From positions 62,001 through 126,000 of the forward strand of contig DXGM01000012.1 in assembly GCA_019113915.1 (NCBI GenBank): a stretch of 64,000 nt of DNA. Reading direction: 5' to 3'. Of the stretch, positions 34,425-42,644 are shown piece after piece. The DNA comes from Candidatus Gordonibacter avicola (GTDB lineage: Bacteria; Actinomycetota; Coriobacteriia; Coriobacteriales; Eggerthellaceae). The notes beneath the pieces were generated by a model. It saw nothing but the letters and a program-made list of their open reading frames with translations. It was not told the DNA's origin and ran no database searches. The position numbers and the translations under genes are program-made. How positions within the stretch are numbered: the stretch's first letter is position 1; each line of letters begins with the position of its first letter.

Positions 34425-34497
34425 GGCTGGCACCCGAACCGCCTAGCACATGTCCTGCGTCACCCGCCCAACTCTAACCAAACGGGCATCGCCGACA
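34411..34497 (-). ncRNA. Candidate antisense RNA, convergent with the small toxin-like gene
   Basis: On the - strand, TTGCAA (34531-34526), 16-bp spacer and a perfect TATAAT (34509-34504) form a strong promoter. About 90 bases downstream AGGCGGT and ACCGCCT (34444-34438 with 34422-34416) pair, followed by six T: a good terminator. No ORF longer than a few codons. It overlaps the last codons and 3' end of the toxin-like mRNA by about 30 bases. Exact ends are predicted. Confidence 0.6.
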
Positions 34498-34633
34498 CCC
34501 CGCATTATACACGCCGCGCTCCGCCTTGCAACCCCTCAATTCAGGATGGCGGTCCGCCGCTAAAGGGGCGAATACGCTATGATGGGGCCTAACGAACGAG
34601 GGTTGGGCGGTGGGCCGCCGGAGAGGACGATTC

Positions 34634-36664
34634 ATGGTTGATGGGGCGGCGGCGCGGGCGGCGTTGCGGGAGCATTTTGGCTACGAAGCCTTTCGGCCGG
34701 GGCAGGAGGGCGTGGTCGAGGCCATCCTTGCCGGGCGCGATGCGTTGGCGGTTATGCCGACGGGCGCGGGCAAATCGGTGTGCTACCAGGTGCCGGGCAT
34801 TGTGTTCGAAGGTCTGACCCTGGTGGTGAGTCCGCTCGTGTCCCTCATGGGCGACCAGGTGCGCGCGCTTTTGGACGCGGGCGTGCGCGGTGCCTATCTC
34901 AATTCCTCCCTGACGCCTGGTCAGCAGGCCACCGTGCTGCGTCGCGCGCTCGCGGGTGCGTACCAGATCATGTACGTGGCGCCCGAACGCCTCGCCGACC
35001 AGCGCTTTCTCGACTTTGCCCGCGAGGCGACCATTTCGCTGGTGGCGGTGGATGAAGCGCACTGTGTGTCCCAGTGGGGCCAGGACTTCCGCCCATCGTA
35101 TCTCACCATTGGTGACTTCATCGCGCAACTTCCCACGCGTCCCGTTGTGGCGGCGTTCACAGCCACGGCTACCGAACGTGTGCGTCGCGACATTGTGCGC
35201 CTGCTCGATTTGCGCGAACCCTACGAGGTGGTCACGGGGTTTGACCGGCCAAACCTCTACTTCGGCGTGGAGCGCAAAGACCCGAAACGCAAACTCGCGT
35301 GGATTGCCGCGTGGGTGCTTGAGCACCCGGCCGACTCGGGCATTGTGTACTGCTCCACGCGTAAGGACACCGACAAGGTGCACGCCGCGCTTATTGAGGC
35401 GGGTGTGCGCGCTACGCGCTACCACGCCGGCATGCCCACCGCTCAGCGCATCGAGAGCCAGCGCGCCTTCATTGCCGATGACGCCCCTGTCATGGTGGCG
35501 ACGAACGCTTTCGGCATGGGCATTGACAAGTCGAACGTGCGCTACGTGATTCACCACAACATGCCGGGCTCGCTTGAAGCGTACTATCAGGAGGCAGGCC
35601 GCGCGGGCCGCGATGGTGAACCCTCCACCTGCATGCTGCTGTGGAGCGACGGCGACGTGTCCACCTGCCGTTTCTTCATTGAGCAAGAGTCGGGCAACGA
35701 AGAACTCACGCCCGAAGAAGCCGAGGCTGTTCGCGCCTCGCGCCGCCGCCTGCTTGCCGCCATGACCGGTTACTGCAACACCACCACGTGCCTGAGACGC
35801 TACATCTTGGATTATTTTGGTCAAGGATTAGGGAGCGTTCGTAGCGTCAGCGAAGAGGGTTCTGGTGCTGAAGATTGCGGTGAAAGCCTGACGAAGCGGC
35901 CCTTTGGCCGTGAGGAAGGCTTGGAGCCGCAAGATTCGGTACCAGAACCCTCCGCAGCGTCGAGTAGTTCCGACTGCCGACAGGCAGTCGGAACTTGTTG
36001 TTCTAATTGCAGTGGCGACTTTGAAGCCGTGGACGTTACCGCTGATGCGCGGGCGATTATGCGGTGTGTGCAGGAGTTGCGTGGGCGTTTCGGCAAGGGG
36101 CTTGTGGTGGATGTGCTGCGCGGGTCGAAGAGCGCGAAAGTGCTGGAAATGCACCTGGATGAAACGGCCACCTATGGCGCTTCACGTGCATCAACTGCCC
36201 AGATAAAAGAGATCATCGAGTTGCTTGTCGCCGGCGACTTCCTGAGTATTACCGAAGGTTCCTATCCCACCGTAGGTCTGGGTCCCCGTGCTCGCGAGGT
36301 GGCGGAAGAAGGGTTTGTGCTCACCATGAAAAAGGTGGTGCATAAGGCCGATCGCACGCGCGCCGCAGCGGGAGTGAAGGGAGGACGCGCGTTTGGTGCT
36401 TCGGGCACGGCTGCTGGCGGGGCAGATGCAGACGAGGAGTTGTTCGAACGCCTTCGTACGTTGCGCAAGCGTCTGGCCGACGAGGCAGGTGTACCTCCCT
36501 ACATCGTGTTTTCGGACGCCACGCTGCGTGATATGTGTGCGAAGCTCCCCGCTTCCGAAGACGAATTCCTTGACGTATCCGGCGTGGGCGCCACCAAGCT
36601 CGCGCGTTACGGCGAGGCCTTCCTCGCCGAACTCGCCGTGTATGCGCAGGAGGAAAGAGGCTGA
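34634..36664 (+). CDS. recQ: ATP-dependent DNA helicase RecQ, with in-frame insertion
   Basis: 676 residues; start ATG 34634 after GAGAGGA. 3'-5' helicase for recombinational repair. FRPGQEGVVEAIL, Walker A MPTGAGKSVCYQ, DEAHCVSQWGQDFRPSY, FTATATERVRRDI and EAGRAGRDGEPSTC are all present. The RQC zinc ligands lie around YCNTTTCLRRYILDYFGQ and CCSNCSGDF. Between them, residues about 398-454 are an extra Ser/Glu/Gly-rich segment not expected in RecQ, encoded by a palindromic element. A C-terminal HRDC-type domain follows (LRKRLADEAGVPPYIVFSDATLRDMC). Convergent with the DUF4097 gene. Confidence 0.93.
   Translation: MVDGAAARAALREHFGYEAFRPGQEGVVEAILAGRDALAVMPTGAGKSVCYQVPGIVFEGLTLVVSPLVSLMGDQVRALLDAGVRGAYLNSSLTPGQQATVLRRALAGAYQIMYVAPERLADQRFLDFAREATISLVAVDEAHCVSQWGQDFRPSYLTIGDFIAQLPTRPVVAAFTATATERVRRDIVRLLDLREPYEVVTGFDRPNLYFGVERKDPKRKLAWIAAWVLEHPADSGIVYCSTRKDTDKVHAALIEAGVRATRYHAGMPTAQRIESQRAFIADDAPVMVATNAFGMGIDKSNVRYVIHHNMPGSLEAYYQEAGRAGRDGEPSTCMLLWSDGDVSTCRFFIEQESGNEELTPEEAEAVRASRRRLLAAMTGYCNTTTCLRRYILDYFGQGLGSVRSVSEEGSGAEDCGESLTKRPFGREEGLEPQDSVPEPSAASSSSDCRQAVGTCCSNCSGDFEAVDVTADARAIMRCVQELRGRFGKGLVVDVLRGSKSAKVLEMHLDETATYGASRASTAQIKEIIELLVAGDFLSITEGSYPTVGLGPRAREVAEEGFVLTMKKVVHKADRTRAAAGVKGGRAFGASGTAAGGADADEELFERLRTLRKRLADEAGVPPYIVFSDATLRDMCAKLPASEDEFLDVSGVGATKLARYGEAFLAELAVYAQEERG
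35838..35996 (-). repeat. Coding palindromic element, family A, copy in recQ
   Basis: Stem arms 35855-35880 and 35927-35952 pair at 24 of 26 positions (allowing G-U). A second hairpin (AGTTCCGACTGCC, loop GACA, 35966-35995) is perfect over 13 bp. Read on the - strand it is colinear with 58247-58400: TTCCG-hairpin, CGACGCTGCGG, AATCTTGCGGC, core, GCACCAGAACCCTC, GCTGACG, with equal spacing. It encodes about 53 extra residues. Confidence 0.75.
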
Positions 36665-36691
36665 TCAACAGCCCAACAGGCGCGAATACAA

Positions 36692-36740
36692 CAGGCCGAC
36701 CAAGAACGAAGGGGAGGGATCCCTCGTCCAGGTCGGCCTG
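36692..36740. terminator. Nested palindrome between convergent recQ and DUF4097 genes
   Basis: CAGGCCGACC (36692) pairs with GGTCGGCCTG (36731), enclosing the 12-bp palindrome GAGGGATCCCTC (36714-36725). No T-tract. Possibly a bidirectional terminator. Confidence 0.5.
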
Positions 36741-36768
36741 CTGAAACACAGTGCCTAATGCAACCTAT

Positions 36769-37947
36769 TTAAGCTGTTGGCGCTGAGGGCGCTTTGGGTG
36801 CTTCAGGTGCTGTCGGAGGAACTGGCGCTGAGGGCACCCCCGTGCCGTTTCCGCCACCCGGGGCTTGCTCATCCCGCAACGCGGAGGGCGATTCGCTCAA
36901 GTACAGGTCGATGTTGCCAATGGTGGTGCGAACCACGATGCGCTTCGTCGCACTCGGCGACCCCTGCGGCGCGTGGACGTTGCCGGATGCCGATGAGGCA
37001 TCGATGGCGTAGTCTTCGGCCGACCCTGTGAACGAGAGGCTCACCTCACCCGTATCAGCTTGGATCGAGGCGCCATCGCGGGCGACCAGTGCAGTACCGT
37101 CAATGCTGCCCTGCATACTCTGTGCGGTCAGGCGACCAGTCGTCACGTCGTTGAGGTGCTGGTTGCCGGTCTGACTGCGGGTTTCCACCGTATCTGCGTC
37201 GATGCCGCGCAGCTCAATACTACCGCTTTCCGCAAAGACGCTCAGGGTGGCAGCACGCAGGTCATTCACGGAAATGGTGCCATTGCCGCCCTGCGCCGTT
37301 ACCGCGCCAGCCGCCTCAATGAAAGCCATCTGTACGCTGCCGTTGCGGGTGAAAGCCTCCACACTGTTCGCCGTAACATCGCTGATATCAACCACGCCGT
37401 TTTCAGTCCTCAACTCCACGGAATCCGCTGTGGAGCGGCCGATATGCGCGTGGCCATTGTTGGTGGTCACGCTCACGGCGCTGAGCGACGGCATGTCGTC
37501 GATGGTGGTACTGCCCTCGTGGGAGCGTACCGTCACGGAGCCGGCGAACGACGCAGGCACCTTCACCACGGTGGAGCGGTCGGTGAAGTCGAAGTCCATG
37601 ATCATGACGCCGATGCGAGGCTTGGACGTGCACGTAATGTGCAGTTCGCCGTTCGTGTCGGTAATCTCGGTATTCCGCAGCTCACCCTTCCAATAGGTGA
37701 CCTCAATGGCATCGGAAGAGGAAGCCTCGAAGCGGACATCACCCGCTTCGCTGTCAACAATGATGGCGTTGTGTGCCGCAACACTCTCGGCATCAAGCGT
37801 CTCGGTGACTTCGGTCCAATCGCGCGGCATGTTCGACAAGTTCTCCAGGCGGAAGTCGGCGGCCGCGAACGCTCCGAAGGAGATCGCACACCCGCCGATA
37901 ACAAGGGCGGTGGCGATGATAAGAACAACTTTACGCGCGGTGGTCAT
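36769..37947 (-). CDS. DUF4097 beta-solenoid protein with N-terminal membrane anchor
   Basis: 392 residues from ATG 37947 (AAGGAG upstream). One N-terminal membrane segment (KVVLIIATALVIGGCAISFGAFA). A long series of short strands follows with repeated patterns like VTTNNGHAHIG, LRTENGVVDIS, FTRNGSVQM and VFAESGSIEL, typical of DUF4097/LiaG adhesin-like solenoids outside the membrane. The end is Pro/Ala-rich (PSAPVPPTAPEAPKAPSAP). Last gene of the padR-DUF1700-DUF4097 operon, a known cell-envelope stress arrangement; it overlaps the preceding gene by 17 bases. Confidence 0.85.
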   Translation of the reverse strand: MTTARKVVLIIATALVIGGCAISFGAFAAADFRLENLSNMPRDWTEVTETLDAESVAAHNAIIVDSEAGDVRFEASSSDAIEVTYWKGELRNTEITDTNGELHITCTSKPRIGVMIMDFDFTDRSTVVKVPASFAGSVTVRSHEGSTTIDDMPSLSAVSVTTNNGHAHIGRSTADSVELRTENGVVDISDVTANSVEAFTRNGSVQMAFIEAAGAVTAQGGNGTISVNDLRAATLSVFAESGSIELRGIDADTVETRSQTGNQHLNDVTTGRLTAQSMQGSIDGTALVARDGASIQADTGEVSLSFTGSAEDYAIDASSASGNVHAPQGSPSATKRIVVRTTIGNIDLYLSESPSALRDEQAPGGGNGTGVPSAPVPPTAPEAPKAPSAPTA

Positions 37948-38749
37948 GGCTCGGCGCTCCTTCCGAGTTCGGCTGCCCGGCCAGCGGCGCAGTGGGCAGG
38001 GGAGAGGTGGGCGGATAGGGGTAGGGGGAGGGTGGAGGGCAGGTGGCAAAACCTGCTGGTGCCCCGTTGTATCCAGTTGGTGTAGGGGGTGCGGGCGGCG
38101 CAGGCGGATAGCCGCCGGGGAAAGCACCGGGCATTCCTGTCACACCAGCCTCTTCGCCCTTGGTGCGCCGTTTCACGAACAAACTCTTAATCCAGCAGGC
38201 GAACGTGTGCGTGAGCTGCACTAGTCCCTTGCTGGCAGCCAGCACGCCGAACCAGGCAAACAGTCCCAGCCCCGCGCCGGCCAACCCGCAGCCCAAAAGC
38301 CACAGGCCCGTCAGCGGAAAGCCGGTGGAGAGGCTATACACCAAGCCCCAGATGCCAATGGGTGCACACAGAAGCAGCATGACCACGACAGTCCACAGTG
38401 CCACCACCACCATCCAAATGGACAGATACACGGCAAACACCGCCATAGCCAACGCCAGTACGATAGGCACCCAAAGAGGAGAGAACACCGCCAGAAGCAC
38501 AATGTTTAAAGTGCGGCTGCCAGTGTTCGCCTTTGCGATGGCCTTCGGGATGGGCGGCGTCTCGGCGATGATCTGCGCTGCAATAGTATCGACGGGCCCC
38601 AGCGCGGCCACGGCTTCCGCTTCGGTCATGCCGTCTTCCATGCGGTCGTCAATCATTTCGGCATAAAACGAAATCGATTGCTCAACTTCATACGACGGCA
38701 ACTTGCCGAGTGCGCGTCGCAGCGCTTCAGTAAACTCGGTCTTGTTCAT
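37931..38749 (-). CDS. DUF1700/HAAS-domain membrane protein
   Basis: 272 residues. The N-terminal HAAS-type domain, MNKTEFTEALRRALGKLPSYEVEQSISFYAEMIDDRMEDGMTEAEAVAALG, is the DUF1700 hallmark. Three or four membrane segments follow (NIVLLAVFSPLWVPIVLALA, LSIWMVVVALWTVVVMLLL, WLLGCGLAGAGLGLFAWFG). The tail of about 60 residues is Pro/Gly/Tyr-rich. Its ATG overlaps the padR stop region by four bases. HAAS proteins act as PadR-linked membrane signal or transport modulators. Confidence 0.88.
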   Translation of the reverse strand: MNKTEFTEALRRALGKLPSYEVEQSISFYAEMIDDRMEDGMTEAEAVAALGPVDTIAAQIIAETPPIPKAIAKANTGSRTLNIVLLAVFSPLWVPIVLALAMAVFAVYLSIWMVVVALWTVVVMLLLCAPIGIWGLVYSLSTGFPLTGLWLLGCGLAGAGLGLFAWFGVLAASKGLVQLTHTFACWIKSLFVKRRTKGEEAGVTGMPGAFPGGYPPAPPAPPTPTGYNGAPAGFATCPPPSPYPYPPTSPLPTAPLAGQPNSEGAPSHDHRA

Positions 38750-39060
38750 CGGTTTGCACCTCGTTTCACGTATTCGTAGATGGAGACGATGTCGTCCTGC
38801 TCGCGCAGAAACTCATCGATGTGGCGCACGCCCGCGTCGGTGATGCGGTAGTACTTGCGCAAACGCCCGTTGTGCTCCACCGCGTACGTGGTGAGCAGCC
38901 CTGCTGATTCCAAGCGCTTGAGCAGGGGATACAGCGTCGACTCAGTCAAATTCAGAATGGAAGGCACGTCTTTGACTATCTGGTAGCCATACGAATCCTG
39001 CCGATTGATTGAGGCGAGCACGCAGACTTCCAAAAAGCCGCGCTTCATTTGAGCGTCCAT
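38746..39060 (-). CDS. PadR-family transcriptional regulator
   Basis: 104 residues from ATG 39060, preceded by AAAGGAGGT. Winged HTH: KRGFLEVCVLASINRQDSYGYQIVKDVPSILNLTESTLYPLLKRLESAGLL, then RKYYRITDAGVRHIDEFL. A 31-bp dyad lies 16 bases upstream and is probably its operator. First gene of the padR-DUF1700-DUF4097 operon. Confidence 0.92.
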   Translation of the reverse strand: MDAQMKRGFLEVCVLASINRQDSYGYQIVKDVPSILNLTESTLYPLLKRLESAGLLTTYAVEHNGRLRKYYRITDAGVRHIDEFLREQDDIVSIYEYVKRGANR

Positions 39061-39075
39061 CGTATACCTCCTTTC

Positions 39076-39106
39076 GCCCGATACTATACGTTGCATAGTA
39101 TCGGGC
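39076..39106. promoter_or_regulatory. PadR operator
   Basis: GCCCGATACTAT and ATAGTATCGGGC are perfect 12-bp arms around seven bases. ATACTAT/ATAGTAT is the usual PadR core. The site overlaps the likely promoter of the operon. Confidence 0.75.
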
Positions 39107-39186
39107 GTCAAGAGGTATAAATAACTTTTATGAGAGTGGATCAATGACTGCAAGAAAAGTTCCCAAAGGAAAACTTTCCGCACACG

Positions 39187-39461
39187 AAAAAACGAGTATC
39201 AAAAAAGCGAAAACAACAGCACGCAAAAACGAAAAAACGAGCGACATGAAAATGAATGACACGAACGAAAGGAAGAACAGCACGTAAAACTACCAACACA
39301 AAAAACGAGTGACACGAAAAAACGAATGGCATTGTTTCACGTGAAACATCTGCTCACCCTTTTTGGATCAAAAAGGGAATAAAAAACGAGGCATGAAAAA
39401 TTGAGGCATGAAAAAAGGAATATTGATTTAAAGACTACTGAATTAAAGAATGAAAAAACGA
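39187..39461 (+). repeat. A-rich region with six AAAAAACGA repeats
   Basis: AAAAAACGA occurs at 39187, 39232, 39300, 39317, 39382 and 39453 within a 500-base gap without a gene. The intervening sequence is also A-rich on this strand. The parS site lies in the middle. The frame on the opposite strand is Phe-rich and not credible. Confidence 0.7.
39333..39348. promoter_or_regulatory. parS: parS centromere site
   Basis: TGTTTCACGTGAAACA is a perfect 16-bp palindrome matching the conserved ParB-binding consensus. It is not near parA or parB here. In chromosomes such sites cluster toward the replication origin. Confidence 0.85.
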
Positions 39462-39613
39462 AGCGCCGGGGGACGGGGATGCATGCCGACGCTTCGCTAG
39501 GGGTATTTTCATCAGGTATTTATTATTGTGAAAATCATACTTATAACTTAGAAGTTCCTCTTTTGCTTCTCAACCTGAGACGCATTCGAAACACCTGAAG
39601 GCGCACCTTTCTC

Positions 39614-41038
39614 TTACGCAAACCCAAACACTGCGCACAGGGCTGGCAGTAACGTGGCGGTGAGTGCGATAAGCACCACGGTGGGGATCCAGCCGATGCG
39701 CGCCATGTCAGACATACGATAATAGCCCGTGGAGTATGTGAGAATGGGTACGCAGTCGAGCGGCAGAATGTAGGCGAGCGAAGCCTGCCAGGCAACTACC
39801 ATCAGCATGCAGTACATACTAATGCCGAAGTCGCCCGCTATCACGCCGAACGGGTAGGCGAGGATGCCTGCCACAGCGGGCCCAACCGGCACAACGTTAT
39901 GTACGACCGCGCCGATAGTTGACAGCACCACCAACACGGCGAACGGTGTCTTCCAACTTTCGGGGAGCGCTCCCATCACGGTGGTCACCATCCAGTCACC
40001 GGCACCCGTGGTCACCACGAAGTGTGAGACGGACAGAATGCACATGATCATGATGAGTACGCCCCAGTTCATGCGCGACACGAGCGTCTTAAACTCCAGC
40101 GTTGAGCAGCCGGGCACCGACAGCAGTACCACGGCGAACACGGCAATCATAGCGGTGTTCAAAAAGCTAAACCACGAACTGAGAATCCAGAACACCATAG
40201 CCAGCGCAATAATAACCATCGTGAGAATCTCAGGGCGGGTGAGGCGGCCCATGTTCGACACCTCGGACGCGGTGGCATCAATGGATGCCTGCGAGATGGG
40301 CTCGGGCTTAAAGCGCCGCGTAATGACAAACCACGAGACCGCAAGCATAATGAGGCAGAAAGGAAAGCCCAGCATCGACCATTCGATGAAGTTCATGTTC
40401 ACGCCAAACAGCGACGAGAACAGCCCCACCGTCACCACGTTGCAGCCGTTGCCCGTCATGACGGCACAACCGCCAGCATACGACGCCCAGGGAATGGCTA
40501 TCATGAGCGCCTTGCCCATGGGCGACTTCAACTTCTCAGCTTCGTTCAACTCCAGTAGTCGTTTGCCCACCGAGATAAACACGCCGCACGCGGCGACATC
40601 GGACATGAAAAACGACAGAAATGCTGTGGCACACATGAAGCCGAGCAGCATCTTGTTGGTGTTGGTGCCCGACCACTTCAGCACGCGCGCGGCAATGCGG
40701 GTGGGGATGGACGTGGCGTCAAGTGCCACGGTGAAGGCGAACGTGCCCATGAGGAAAAACACCGTTGAGCCAATGGCGTTGGCGTATGCTTCCTCGAAGG
40801 AACAGGCGCCCATGAGGGGCATCATTACCAGCACCAAGAGCGCCGTGGCGGGAAGTGGCAGCGACTCGGTCACCCACAGGAGGATGCCTGCGCCGAGAAT
40901 ACCCAGCACCATGCGTCCCTCGTACGAGAGGCCGGGTGTGGATGGGGCAAGTGCGGTTGCGGCCACGAGGGCGGCGGCAATAAGGATGCAGATTATAGCG
41001 CGCGGTCGCAATGAGGATTGCAAAACGGCTCCAGACAC
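39614..41038 (-). CDS. DASS (SLC13) family anion:sodium symporter
   Basis: 474 residues, GTG start, about 11-12 membrane segments. LLWVTESLPLPATALLVLVMMPLMG and the paired SNx-type loops (ANAIGSTVFFLMG, TGNGCNVVTVG, VVPVGPAVAG) place it in the divalent anion:sodium symporter family. The second DASS gene upstream and the molybdoenzyme operon suggest a carboxylate or phenolic-acid substrate; this is inference. A stem of AAGCCCCTT/AAGGGGCT lies between the two DASS genes. Confidence 0.88.
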   Translation of the reverse strand: MSGAVLQSSLRPRAIICILIAAALVAATALAPSTPGLSYEGRMVLGILGAGILLWVTESLPLPATALLVLVMMPLMGACSFEEAYANAIGSTVFFLMGTFAFTVALDATSIPTRIAARVLKWSGTNTNKMLLGFMCATAFLSFFMSDVAACGVFISVGKRLLELNEAEKLKSPMGKALMIAIPWASYAGGCAVMTGNGCNVVTVGLFSSLFGVNMNFIEWSMLGFPFCLIMLAVSWFVITRRFKPEPISQASIDATASEVSNMGRLTRPEILTMVIIALAMVFWILSSWFSFLNTAMIAVFAVVLLSVPGCSTLEFKTLVSRMNWGVLIMIMCILSVSHFVVTTGAGDWMVTTVMGALPESWKTPFAVLVVLSTIGAVVHNVVPVGPAVAGILAYPFGVIAGDFGISMYCMLMVVAWQASLAYILPLDCVPILTYSTGYYRMSDMARIGWIPTVVLIALTATLLPALCAVFGFA

Positions 41039-41141
41039 GATGTATCCCCCCGAGATTACAGTAACGTCCCCTTATAGACAAGCCCCTTCCCGCCCTCCCG
41101 CAGAAAGGGGCTCACGCTCATGTAGAACCATGCAGAAGCGC

Positions 41142-42560
41142 TTATGCGGCGCCCAAAAGTGGTGGAACTATCAGCAGAAACGCGCTGAAGAACACCATGG
41201 TGGCAAGCGTGACGGGAAGGCCACCCTTCCACATCTCATTAAACTTGTAATACCCGCCGGCATACGACACCAATAGTACGGAGTCCAGCGGCACGAGGAA
41301 GCAGAGGGCGCACCACAGAGCCAGCATAAGAATGGTGGCGGTAAAGTTGCCACCCACGGCAGCCACCAGACCCAGCACCGGAGCGGTGACGAGGGCAGCC
41401 AGACCCGGGCCCGAGGGGAAGAAGTTGTGCACGATAGCCAGCACCACGCTAATAACCAAAAACAGCATCACGAAGCTCATGCCAGAGGTCACGCCCAGAA
41501 GCAGGTTCACAATCCAGGCGACGGAACCGGCGGCCGACATAGCGGCCACAATGCCATTGATGGAGGCCATCATAAGCAGGATGTCCCAAGGGCTCTCGGA
41601 GCGGTACTGCTTCGTGGTAATCATGGAGGTGCCGGGCAGGAACAGAAGACCCAGGGCCACCAGCGCTACAAACGTGGTGTTGAGCGCCGGAATCCAGGAG
41701 CTGGCAATCCAGCACACGAGCGCCACCAGAAGCACGCCGATGTTGAACTTCTCCTTGAAATCCATCGGGGGTAGCGAGGATACCTCGTTCAGGAACTTAT
41801 CTACGGTTTCCTGGCTCAGCGGTTCGGGCTTGTACACCTTGATGAGAATGATCCAGCAGGCCAGAAGGCTCAGCGTCACCGGGATAATGGTGTAGCCGAA
41901 CCACTCGGCGAAGCTGATGGTCACACCGCACGCCGTTTCGGCCAGACCGAGCACCACCACGTTGATGGGCGTGCCGGAAGGCAGAAGGCAGCCGCCGAAC
42001 ATAACGGCGAACGGAATGGCCAGCGCCAGGCAGCGGCCCAGGTTGGACTTGCCAGGCTCGGCGTCAGCCGCACGCAGAAGCGAAGCGGCGAAGCCCATCA
42101 TGATGGCAGTCAGTGCGATGTTGGACATGACCACCGAAATGACGCAGCAGATGATCATGAAGCCCAAAATGACAAGGTTGATCTTGCCTTTCACCAGGCG
42201 CACCACCATTGCAATGAGGCGTTGAGGGAAGGTGGATACCCCCAAAAACGTCGTGAAGCCAAAGATGCCAATGAACATCCAGAGCGATCCGGTGAACGTG
42301 GCGGCCCAAATGTCGTTATAAGGTGCGATGGCCAAAAAGCCACACATGGCCACCATGACAAGCGACGTGATGGGCAAAGGGAGCGCTTCGGTCGCCCACA
42401 TGACAACGGCGGCCAACAGCACCATGATGGCGGCTTGTCCCTCGCGCGTCAGGTCGGGCGACCACAGCGGGCCAAACTGGCCAATGATAATAAGTAGAGC
42501 GGCAACAGCGATCCATATCCACTTGAAGAGAACCTTGTTGCTCTTGGCTGCTTCAGCCAT
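41142..42560 (-). CDS. DASS (SLC13) family anion:sodium symporter
   Basis: 472 residues from ATG 42560 (GGAAGGGG upstream). WATEALPLPITSLVMVAMCGFL, ATFTGSLWMFIGIFGFT, GTPINVVVLGLAE and HNFFPSGPGLAALVTAPVLG are typical of the family. Divergent in sequence from the downstream DASS gene, so not a recent duplication. It follows the ferredoxin-subunit gene after a terminator hairpin and may therefore be expressed at a lower level. Confidence 0.88.
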   Translation of the reverse strand: MAEAAKSNKVLFKWIWIAVAALLIIIGQFGPLWSPDLTREGQAAIMVLLAAVVMWATEALPLPITSLVMVAMCGFLAIAPYNDIWAATFTGSLWMFIGIFGFTTFLGVSTFPQRLIAMVVRLVKGKINLVILGFMIICCVISVVMSNIALTAIMMGFAASLLRAADAEPGKSNLGRCLALAIPFAVMFGGCLLPSGTPINVVVLGLAETACGVTISFAEWFGYTIIPVTLSLLACWIILIKVYKPEPLSQETVDKFLNEVSSLPPMDFKEKFNIGVLLVALVCWIASSWIPALNTTFVALVALGLLFLPGTSMITTKQYRSESPWDILLMMASINGIVAAMSAAGSVAWIVNLLLGVTSGMSFVMLFLVISVVLAIVHNFFPSGPGLAALVTAPVLGLVAAVGGNFTATILMLALWCALCFLVPLDSVLLVSYAGGYYKFNEMWKGGLPVTLATMVFFSAFLLIVPPLLGAA

Positions 42561-42591
42561 TGTTACCCCTTCCTGTGTTCCTTGTAGAAAA

Positions 42592-42628
42592 CCCCTGCGG
42601 CGCTCTCGTTTCCCCAGCGCCGCAGGGG
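42592..42628 (-). terminator. Hairpin between ferredoxin-subunit and DASS genes
   Basis: CCCCTGCGGCGCT and AGCGCCGCAGGGG form a perfect 13-bp stem; on the - strand it runs into GTTTTC. Probably a partial terminator within the operon. Confidence 0.75.
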
Positions 42629-42644
42629 AGAAACCCACTGTGTC

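Noticed and set aside
34244..34497. Fst-type complementary direct repeats between the two convergent RNAs
   Set aside because: The repeats are inverted in the DNA, so the two RNA leaders are alike, not complementary. Only the terminator end gives antisense overlap.
39141..39332. Phe-rich frame of 63 codons on the - strand
   Set aside because: It is the complement of the A-rich repeat region (TTT codons), with no start signal or domain.
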